A stretch of DNA of 64,000 nt from Capsaspora owczarzaki ATCC 30864 (taxonomy: Eukaryota; Opisthokonta; Filasterea), in the NCBI RefSeq assembly GCF_000151315.2, contig NW_011887294.1, positions 1,632,460 to 1,696,459 of the forward strand, in the 5' to 3' direction. Positions 12,701 through 24,337 of this stretch are shown in pieces. Position 1 is the stretch's first letter. Every line of letters starts with the position of its first letter. Below the pieces are notes generated by a model that did not search any database, had not been told where the DNA came from, and saw only the letters and a list, made by a program, of their open reading frames with translations. Position numbers and translations under genes: made by a program.

Positions 12701-14904
12701 CTTTTTTTTTTAAAAAAACAATGTTTGGATACTTCCGCGTTTCACAGCAAACTCACAGACTCCATTCGGCACCTCACATTCCGACAGTGGATGCAGCTGC
12801 TTGACGCCGTGTTTGCGACGTTGGTCGACATGCTGCAGGGGCTGCGGGCGGTGCATCAAGTTATTGCCTCCGTTGCAACCGCCTGTGTGCGCGACGAGAC
12901 TCCTCAGGGCGGCAAACCCGCTGCTTCTTCCGCCGCTGCCACAGTGTCGGCGTCCGCCTTGCGAAGACAGGGCAGCGAACTTGGGGCTGACGCTGGCTCG
13001 AATTCGATCGGAGCCACCGCCACCGCACTCGTCTCTCAGCCCCTCACTGCGGCTGCATTAGGCGAAATCCGATTCACGTTAACAGCCGCACACGCGCGGC
13101 GATTTGTCACAGATAGCGATGACATTGTCCGCTCGGCAGTCGAACTCGCTCAGCTTCGCTGTGGCAAAATTCTCGGAGTCCGTGCCAACCAAACGGATCG
13201 CTTGGCACCTCGCGACTTTGTCTCCTTCTACCAACTCGTGGACAAGTTTGTGATGGAGTGCGACCGTGTTGCCTCCAGTCCTTCCAACTCGCTTCGCTCC
13301 ACCATGGCCGCCCAGGCCAAGCGGTTTATCTCGGCCTTCCACGAGCAGCGGCTCTCCACGATGAATGCAACGCTCGAAAACGAGCGGTGGCGTATCGTTG
13401 ATGTTCCCGGTGAGTTCCAAACCCTGGCCAACGGCATTATTGAGCTGGCAGAGATGCCCGCCGACAAACGCGCTCAGTTTGCAGTTGGCGAACTGGGCGG
13501 CGCCGCCCGCCAAACTCTCCAGCATCCCTCCAAGCGGCTATCGCGAGCGGCCGACGACGACCTCTTTGGTCCGGCCAACTCGAACGGCCCAGCTGGAGGT
13601 GCCAGTCTGATGCGTCAACCGTCCATGGCCGCTGCCGATCTCGTGGCCGCCGAGGCCGCAGAGGCCGCTGCGGACGCTTCTGCATCGAGTAGCACTCTCG
13701 CGGCAGCCTCGGCGTCCGGGGTCACCAATCCCGTCCTGACTGTCGGAAATGCTACCTTCCGTCTGCCGAACTGCTCGCTGATGCTGACCAAGGCTATCAG
13801 CGACTACTGCCAGTGCGCACTCGGCCTTCCCGGCCTCACCACCGAGATTCAACGACGAGTCGTGGAGATTTTGAGGGTAGGGGCTGCCACGAGATGATGA
13901 TGCAGATTTTTTTTGTTTTTGGTTGTAGAGCGTTGTTGTTGCCCGATCTGCGACTCACTGAAATGTGTGTTTCCACGCTGCCAGTTATTCAACAAGCGCA
14001 CATGGGACTTGATTCTGGGTGCTGGTGCGCTCGAGCTGGCGGGTCTCAAATCCATCAATGCGAAACATCTCGGTAGACATTATGGCAGACATATTTTCGC
14101 GAGGCGGGGGCATGGGGGCGTCGGAAGCTCTGTCGCTAACCCCCTGCTTGATATGTTCCTTGAATGTCCTTCTCTTTTTTGCGTCAGGCCTTGCGGCTCA
14201 GGCGATCAGCGTGGTGCTGGAGTATCTCCCGTACATTCGTGCGATTTTGGCTGTCGGACTGTCTGTCAAGCAGCAGATTTTGCTGTCAGAGCTGGATAGC
14301 GTCACGCAAGATTACTTTCAGCACCGCGAGCAAATTTTCGACAAGCTGGCCATCATCATGGGAGCCGTGTTTGAGCGATTTTATGCTCCCGACTTTGTGC
14401 TCGAATCCAGCGAAGCAGACGCGGGGGTGACCGTCTCGCTCAAAAATGTTGTCAAAGAGACGGTCAAGCTGCACAAGGCCCTGTCAGAGGTGCTTTCTGC
14501 CAGCGACTTGGAGGTAATAGGCTGACGGTTGTTGGTGCTGGCAGGGTTGAAAGGGAAAAACTGACGCTGTGGTGTTTCGTGTTGCTAGATTGCAATGCAA
14601 AAGGTGTTTGGCGTGCTGAACAAGAAGCTATGCGAAGTGTTTGGCAAGTGCGACGCCAAGTCCAGCAACGGCAAGAAGCGGTAAGGCCGACCGCGCGTTG
14701 ATGTTTGTTTGTCTGATTGTGAATTGTGCGCTTGACTGATCTTTCGCTGCATCTCATTTCGCTGCTTCCTCCCACCCGAAAATTCTTGCCGACAGTGCTG
14801 TTGCCGACGTAGCCTTCTTTTCGAGCCAGCTCGGCTCGCTGAGCCACGCAGGAGATGCAGTGGGCGACGACGCGCATCACTTTGTGCTGACCCGTTTCGG
14901 CTAA
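9723..14904 (+). CDS. VPS54: VPS54, GARP tethering-complex subunit
   Basis: Subunit of the Golgi-associated retrograde protein complex, which tethers endosome-derived vesicles at the trans-Golgi. Sixteen exons fit by phase: 9723-9992, 10487-10711, 10883-10951, 11054-11086, 11169-11285, 11422-11564, 11660-11759, 11844-11986, 12082-12221, 12324-12484, 12579-12649, 12748-13876, 13985-14072, 14188-14513, 14589-14680 and 14796-14904 (about 1071 aa). Conserved VPS54 blocks include YTKTWGENF, LSHYLDLVEMQ, MQTHPTVELLLASSDFIGALDL, RFISAFHEQR..LENERWRIVDVPGEFQ and LILGAGALELAGLKSI, ending with ADVAFFSSQLGSL. A Ser/Ala-rich stretch replaces part of the animal mid-region. The first intron appears to use a GC donor. 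The small exons 3 and 4 are the least certain part. Confidence 0.92.
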
Positions 14905-15388
14905 TACAGTACATTTGATTTCGCGCCTCCTCCTTCCCTCGTGAATCTTCTTTCTTTTTATCAAGTCGGTGGTGGTGGTAATTCAATTCACGTCTTAAAA
15001 GCTTCACCGCGATCGTGATGACGCCAGTCACACGTTGATCACCGCGGGCGGTTTTCCTTCAAAAGCCGACGGTCCATTTTTTTCTATTTCCAATACGAAC
15101 GTTTCGCATCTGTCATTGATCTCGTCCGTTCCCTTCCTTGCTTGCACTCCTCTTCCCCCTTCCCCCATCTGTCTCTCGTCCATCTCACTCATGACCCTTA
15201 CCTCCGACACGACTCGCACACTGGACGGTTTCGGTCCAAAGTTCAATTGTCATGCTTTTTCACTCAACAGATTTGGTTTTTTCGGTTGAATTCTTTTGAG
15301 TCAACAAATCCAGTTACTCAGTCTTTTGTCTTCATCTTCTTCTCGCTCGCTCTCACCCCATTAGACACACACACTTTCACATCAGAAC
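14905..15388. other. Intergenic spacer
   Basis: 484 bp between VPS54 and the desaturase in tandem orientation. It is pyrimidine-rich toward the desaturase start; no ORF, RNA gene or recognised motif was seen. Confidence 0.6.
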
Positions 15389-17405
15389 ATGACGCTCGAC
15401 ATCTTCAAAGTCGGCCAGCAGCTCGTTCTGCCGGCTGCAGCGGCGGCGGTGTGCCTGACCTGGTCACTGACGGCGCAACCACATGTCCCTCCCACCTTCG
15501 CGTCCACGACTGTGGCAAACTCGGACACGGTGATCCCCGCGACGCCCCTCGCCACACTGCCCATCGCTGGCCGTGCTGTCGAGTTCACGCTCCCTGCTCT
15601 GCACTTGCCGACCGCGGTGCTCGCAGTCGCGCTGTACTACGTGTTTGGCTTTTGCTACACTGCGGGATACCATCGCCTCTGGGCGCACCAGGCGTTCGTC
15701 GCCCGTCTCCCGCTGCGTCTCGCGCTTGCTCTCGGCGGCGCTGCCAACTTTGTCGGCTCTGCACTCACCTGGAGCCGCGACCACCGTTCGCACCACCGCC
15801 ACATTGATACCAAAGACGTGAGTGTGATTGTGATTTTGTCTCGTGCTCGTCGTTTTTTGGATTTTGGTTTGTTTGTTCCTATTTTTTCGCCTTCCCTTCG
15901 CGTCGAACGCCGCCCCGGTTTTCCGTGTTTTTGTCGTTTCGCTCGTGTTGATTCAGTCGTCGTTGATTGCGCTGCGAGTCGAGTCGCGCTTTGACGTCCT
16001 TTCGTTCGCTTTTGATTTTCATCCTCAGTTGTCAAACTTTTTGCCGCTGTTTCAGAATTTTTCTTTTTTTTTTTTTTGTTGGGATTTTTTTTTTTTTTTT
16101 TGTTGGGGTTGATTTTTTTTTTTTTTTTCCATCGTTCTTTTCTTCACGTTTTGTTCTTCTTTGATTTTGATTCACGTTGAAAGTGACGCGAAACAAAACG
16201 AAAATCAATCAAAAGCAAAAAGCAAGAAGCGGGAAACAAACAAACAAACAAAAAAAAAAAAAAAAAAAGCCAGCCAAAGTTATCGCAAACTCGGACGCTC
16301 AATCCGATCCACTCTCCAAACAAACACCAGCCAACTAGGAAACACAGAGGTGGCGGGGAAAATGACGCGAGAAAGAGCGAGCGAAAAAAAAAAAGCAAAG
16401 AAGACAAAAAAGCGCAGTCTCTCAGACGAAAACAACCCTCAGATTGCCATTTGTTTTTTGTGCTCAAGTTTGTACATTCGTTGCTTGGATCAAAAATTCT
16501 AGGACCCGTTCAACATTCAAGCTGGCTTCTTCCACGTCTACCCTGCAAGCCTGTTTGCTGCCACCAGCAAGATTGGCACCGCTGATGTGAGCGACTTGAA
16601 AGCGGACTGGATTCTCATGCTGCAGCATGGCCTGTACATGCCGCTGGCGATCGCTGTTGGCTGGATTCTTCCCGCGTGGATTGCTGGCCACTATTGGAAC
16701 GACGCTGTTGGCGGACTGTTCTACGCTGGCGTTTTGCGCGCAGTCTTGTTTGCCCACATCCAGCGCTTCACCGACGCGCTCGGCCACACGATCGGCACGC
16801 AGCCATACTCGTCGCGTACGTCCGCTCGTAACAACGCCTTCTTGTCTTGCGTGACCTTTGGCGAGAACTTTTTGAACTTCCACTACGAATTCCCGCGCGA
16901 CTACCGCATGGGCATTCGCGCCTTCCACATTGACCTGACCAAGTGGGTCTTGAAGGCTCTCAGCTTGGTCTCGCTCGTGCACTCGCTTCATACCACTCCA
17001 TTGAAGGAAGCGCTCCTGCTGCGCGTCCAACGCAAGCAGGAAAAGCTGGATGCCATCAAGGCGGGCGTCAAGTTTGGACCCGAGCCTGAGCAGCTCCCAG
17101 TCATGACCCTTGCCGAGGTCAAGGCGCAGACAGGCACTGGTCGATCGCTCGTCATCATGGACGGACTGGTGCTGGACATGACCGAGTTTGTCACCGAGCA
17201 TCCCGGCGGCACCGCCATTTTGACGCCCAAGGTTGGCAAGGACATTACAATTGCATTCAACGGCGGTGTCCAACGCCACTCGAAGGCTGCTCGCAACCTG
17301 GCCGCCCTGATGCGCGTCGGGCGGCTGCCCGAGCTCGAGGCTGCTTCCGTCCTTCGTACCGCCAAATCCGAAGGCGAGTCGACCGAGCATGCCAAGCAAG
17401 CATAG
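15389..17405 (+). CDS. Acyl-CoA delta-9-desaturase-like protein with C-terminal cytochrome b5 (Ole1-type), third His box altered
   Basis: Two exons (15389-15817, 16503-17405; 443 aa) joined in phase 0. The layout follows Ole1: transmembrane N-half, first His box HRLWAH, second box HRSHHRH, a second membrane block, GTQPY, then a C-terminal cytochrome b5 domain with heme ligands in EHPGG and in GGVQRHSKAARN. However the third box, HNFHH in Ole1, reads LNFHYEFP, so two di-iron histidines are replaced by Leu and Tyr. The Asn of the NSLAH motif is Asp (TDALGH), and QHRHY is QHGLY. The enzyme fold and electron-donor domain are intact, but normal di-iron chemistry is doubtful. The single intron is unusually long (685 bp) and holds T and A runs. 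Confidence 0.85.
16068..16268. repeat. T-rich and A-rich homopolymer tracts within an intron
   Basis: Several T runs of 15-18 at 16068-16129 are followed by an A run at 16251-16268. The arms are complementary and could pair in the pre-mRNA of the desaturase gene; a role is not shown. Confidence 0.7.
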
Positions 17406-17738
17406 TGACCGTTATCCCTCCTTCCCCCTCCGCCGCCGCGAATTTGCTTTGGGCGTTTTGAAAAGCGCAGCAGTAGCCCAAAAACAAAATCGTGCTCATT
17501 CGTTGATATTGCCCCACCTCTTTTTGTTCTTTTCTTTTTCTTTTTCCAAATTTCTCACTGTGTCGTTGTGACTCTCTCTGTAATTAACATTTTCAACTGT
17601 ACACACATATACTGTACACCCTGGCGTTTTCTCCCCGCTTCATGTCAAGGCTTTGCACCTGGAGCACAATCCAAAGTTTCAACTCCCAGTCTTTTATGAC
17701 TACAATTCTACAGTACAGCGCAACACTCCCTTTCGTGT
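17406..17738. other. Convergent intergenic region
   Basis: 333 bp between the 3' ends of the desaturase (plus) and the 208-aa gene (minus). No gene or recognised motif was seen. Confidence 0.6.
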
Positions 17739-18365
17739 TCACTTTCTAATGGTCGACTCGAACAAGTCTCGCAGCTCTTTGTTGCCCGCGACGAAGGTGG
17801 AGAGCTTGGTGAGCTTCTCGACGACGTGCGGGGGCTGGCTGCTGATATACTGCACGAGCTTTGCGGGATCCTTGGCCATGGGTTGGATTTCTTGCATGAG
17901 CTTCATGACTGTCGGGTCACTGACATGCCGTGTGAGCTCAGCACGCGTCTCAGACGACAAGCGGAAGAGGCCCATCAGCAGCTTGGACGTGTCCATCCCG
18001 GGAATCCCTGCGCCGCCACCTGCGCCGGCTCCAGCGCGGCCACCGAGCGTTCCCAGCAGCGACTGTGCAAGCGACCACGCCGACTGCGCACTCCCCGCTG
18101 CGTCGGACGATGACGACGCCGTTGACGATGACGACGAAGCCACGGCCGCGCGTTCACTACTGCTGCCACTGCTGCCACTTGTGCCCGAGCTCACGACCCG
18201 CGCCTTGACTTCCTTGGCAGCAGCAAGACCAACGCCGCCCTCAGGAGCACCAGCACCAGCACCAGCACCAGCAGCAGACTTTGTGGCGCTCTCGACCACC
18301 TTTTTGCCAATCGCTCCGATAATGTTCTTGAACATGTTGGGTTGAGACTGAGACTGAGCTGACAC
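17739..18365 (-). CDS. Unrecognised 208-aa protein with Ser/Gly/Ala linker
   Basis: A single uninterrupted reading frame. I do not recognise the family. The N-terminus MFKNIIGAIGKKVVESATK (from the second Met) could form an amphipathic membrane-binding helix. Residues about 35-120 are low-complexity Gly/Ala/Ser. The C-terminal 85 residues are ordered and helical: KLLMGLFRLSSETRAELTR, LMQEIQPMAKDPAKLVQYI and KLSTFVAGNKELRDLFES. Together with GC-rich codon use and a short divergent promoter shared with KAT8, this supports a real gene. It has no visible catalytic or metal-binding motif. An alternative start at the internal Met (MFKN) would shorten it by about 10 residues. Confidence 0.65.
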   Translation of the reverse strand: MSAQSQSQPNMFKNIIGAIGKKVVESATKSAAGAGAGAGAPEGGVGLAAAKEVKARVVSSGTSGSSGSSSERAAVASSSSSTASSSSDAAGSAQSAWSLAQSLLGTLGGRAGAGAGGGAGIPGMDTSKLLMGLFRLSSETRAELTRHVSDPTVMKLMQEIQPMAKDPAKLVQYISSQPPHVVEKLTKLSTFVAGNKELRDLFESTIRK

Positions 18366-18518
18366 GCTTAGCGTAGACGAGGCTGAGATTTCGGTGACAG
18401 TCTCGTCGTCGCGTGAATTTGAATTTAGGAACAGAAAACAAAAGCTCAGAAACGAAAAGCTCAGAAACTAAAAGCTCAGAAACAAAAAGCTCAATCTTTT
18501 TTTTTTTTCTCTTCTTGT
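18366..18518. promoter_or_regulatory. Divergent promoter with four tandem AAAGCTCAGAAAC repeats
   Basis: Only 153 bp separate the divergent starts of the 208-aa gene and KAT8. From about 18434 to 18495 the unit AAAAGCTCAGAAAC recurs four times with a period of about 16 bp, each with an AGCT core. This arrangement suggests phased protein-binding sites, but no known factor was assigned. Confidence 0.45.
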
Positions 18519-20871
<2,353 letters not shown>

Positions 20872-21039
20872 GTTTGTGATGGGCTAGCTGTATTCTTTGT
20901 TGTGGTGTCAACACTCCTTCCTATTCCAAGTACATTGCTACTGCCTCATAGTGCTCAGGCAAGTGTTAGGCTCCCAGAATATCCCCAGAGCGCAATCTTC
21001 CGAGACTCTCAGTCTCCATTTTTCACTTCCAAACACAAA

Positions 21040-24000
21040 ATGTCGACTGCCAAGAAGAACCAAGGCGGATCCAAACCAGCCCGCAAACCAGCGCTTCGGT
21101 TTTTCCATGTCGACAGCGACGGCAACGACACTCGCCCATCGACGTCGACTGCATCCGCTGCACCGCTGTCGGACGTTGACATTCTCGGTAAACATTTTGA
21201 GCGGCTTTTTTTTTTTGAGTGCTGCGAACAACGAGCGTGATTTTTGAGTTTGTGGGACAATTGAATTGCATCCATGTGAATAGTGAATAGAGTGGAAGTT
21301 TGAAGTGTGTGGGGTCAAGGGGTAAGGCGGATTGAGAGGCGGATTGAGAGGCGGCCATGTGGAACCGTCCCCAGTACAAAGTCGCTTCGACCACCCCTTC
21401 CCCCTCTTGTCCACTCACCTTCCAATGTGAATGTGCATCGTTGTGTTCCATGTGTGTGTGTATTCTGATGATGTTGTGGCGTGCATTTGGAATCGTCGCT
21501 TTTGGTCCTCACAGCGGCCGATCTCGCTTCAGCCAGCAACGCACGAGGAGGCAAGCGACGCCACGAGCCCAGCGCCGATGGTGCGAGCAGCAGCAGCAAC
21601 AGCAACAGCAACAACAGAAACAAGATCAAGGAGGACCCGGTCATGCTGCGTGCGGCCAAGCGGGCACGGCAGTACCACCGCGGACTCGACCAGCACGCGC
21701 AGGAAGCAGCCTCGCGTGGACGACCGACTGCTGCTGCTGCTGCCGACAGCGACGACGACGACCACGAAGATCAAGAGGGTCACGGGGATCAAGATGACCA
21801 AGACGACGAGGACGCAGACCCAGTCATCTCGATGGCAACCAAGGAGCACACAAAGCGTCAACAGAACGCGCTCCTGCAAGGCGTCATTGCAGTCAACCCG
21901 TCAAGCGCAGTGCCAGACAAGCAGTCGAAGGGCAAGGGCAAAGGTCCGTCCAAGGATCAGGACGATGGCCAGCCTTCGTTGAATAGCACGGTCAAAGCCA
22001 TGTACAAGGTACGCCGATCGTTGCTCTGTTTCTCCTCTGCTGTCGATTTCTAACGCACCTCCGATGCTTTTGCTCGCGCTCAGAACGTGGATGACAAAAA
22101 GCTGAAGGCACGGCTGGAAAAGAACGAGCGCCAGATGTACGACTCGGCAATGAAGGCGGCTCGAGCTGAAGTCTTGTTGCCAGCGGAAGCAGGGTGAGGT
22201 TTACCAATCTTGTCATGATGTCTTTGTGCGCATGCCAACGACCCTTGCCACGCCAAATGTCTCAAACGTACTAATCATGCTGAAATGCTCACTCACTCTC
22301 TCTCTCGCCCATCTCACCACAGCTTCTTGGAAGCCGACGGTATTGAAAAGACCTACCAGTTCAAGCAAGCCCAAATCGCTGCCAATGTCGACATGAGCAG
22401 CGCCAATAAGGTGAACAGCTTGGTTTCGCGCAAAATGCAGCAACCATGCGCTTTCATCAATACTGACCGAGTTCTCTGGCTTGCAGATGTTTGAACTCGA
22501 TCTGCCAACGCTTGGCCCGTACCGCATGAGCTACACACGCAACGGCCGCCACATGGTCATTGCAGGCAAGAAAGGCCACGTCGCTACATTCGACTGGAAG
22601 ACTGGCAAGCTCGGCTGCGAGCTGCACCTCATGGAAACGTGCAGGGACGTCAAATGGCTGCACAACGAGACCATGTTTGCAGTCGCCCAGAAAAAATACG
22701 TGTACATCTACGACCATTCCGGCACGGAAATTCACTGCCTTCGCAAGCACATTGACGTCAACCGACTTGATTTCCTGCCCTATCACTTCCTCTTGGTATC
22801 TGTGGTGAGTAGTTCATTCGCACTCACTCATTTCGTTTGTTTTGCAGAGAATGTCGTCGAGTGCAACTCTGTTTCGTTCTCACGGTATCTCGTCGACTCT
22901 AGGGTAACGCTGGCTATCTCAAGTATCAAGATACATCTACGGGCCAACTTGTGGTGGAGCACCGAACAAAGCTGGGCTCTTGTGATGTGATGCGTCATAA
23001 TCCCTATAATGCAGTCGAGCTTTTGGGCCACACCAATGGTATGCTCTCGGTCGCGAGGGGAGGGGGGGGGCAGGAAGGGGCGTTAGAACTGTAGAACTTT
23101 TCGCTTGCGATACTGACCAAACATGATTGCTCGCGCGCAGGCACTGTAACAATGTGGAGCCCCAACATGACCACACCGCTCGTGAAAATGCTCTGTCATC
23201 GATGCATGTGACTCGCAAGGCTTGTACGAGTTGCTTGACTTTTCATCCCGTGATTACCCCCACTTTCACGCACACCTACTCAGCTGATTTGCTCTCGGTG
23301 TTTCTTTGCTTGTTTGCTTACTGAGCAGGTACATGACAACGGCTGGTCTCGATGGGCAGATGAAGGTTTGGGACTTGCGAACCTACAAGGAGCTGCACTC
23401 GTACTACACCCCAACGCCCGCCACGTCGTTGGACATTAGCCAGTCGGGCTTGCTTGCGGTTGGCCATGGACCGCACATCCAGGTCTGGAAAGACGCGCTG
23501 GCCACCAAAGTGCGTTCGCCATACATGTCGCATTTGGTCGCCGGCTCGATTGTCAGCAACATGCAATTCTGCCCCTTTGAAGACGTGCTCGGCGTTGGCC
23601 ATGCTCGAGGCATCTCGTCGCTGCTTGTTCCTGGCGCTGGCGAGGCCAACTTTGATGCTCTTGAGGCCAACCCGCTGCAAACCAAGAAGCAGCGCCAGGA
23701 GGCTGAGGTCAAGTCGCTCTTGGACAAGCTGCAACCCAACATGATCACGCTCGATCCATGGCAACTCGGAACCCTCCGCCGAAACGACGCAAACACTCAG
23801 ATGGCCGCGGCTCAAGCCGCCGAGCAGGCCGAGCAAGAAGCTGGCATGGAATACGCACCTCGCCAGCGCTCTCGCGGCCGGAGCTCTACGATGCGTCGCT
23901 ACATCCGCAAGCAAAAGAATGTTATGGACGAGAACAAGGTGTGCAATTTGCGCGTTGGGGACACTGGGGATGGAAGGGGAGGAGAGATTTGCGTTTGCCA

Positions 24001-24204
24001 TTTGCTCAGTGCACTCAATTGTCGTTTGTGTGGTTTGTTCTCTCCGTCTATCTCTTTCTACTACGACTCTTCCATCAACAGCTTGCCCTCAAGACCAAGC
24101 TCGACGAAGAACGGAAAGCCCGTATTCAGCAGCAGGCTGGGCCCTCGGCTCAAGCGCCCAGCAAGCCCACCGCCCTGGATCGATTCTCGTTTACACGTCG
24201 TTAA
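21040..24204 (+). CDS. WDR46: UTP7/WDR46-like SSU processome WD40 protein
   Basis: Nucleolar WD-repeat protein needed for 18S rRNA processing in the U3 small-subunit processome. Exons are 21040-21187, 21515-22008, 22084-22193, 22323-22410, 22487-22804, 22903-23038, 23141-23207, 23329-23938 and 24082-24204 (about 697 aa). An acidic, Lys-rich N-terminus precedes family blocks: [68 protein letters not shown] and [18 protein letters not shown], then [23 protein letters not shown]. It ends with the characteristic terminal DRFSFTRR. Between KMLCH and TTAGLDG about a dozen residues of a blade seem to be missing (see findings). It converges with the Mis18BP1-like gene, 133 bp away. Confidence 0.92.
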
Positions 24205-24337
24205 CCCACATTCTTGCCTCTTTTTTTTATAAACCGACATTTGCTTCAGTGTTTGTTGATATCTATCTCAATTATTGATTCAAGCAGTCACAACCCATAC
24301 CCAACGATAGCGAAAACACAAAACACGACGCTATTCA

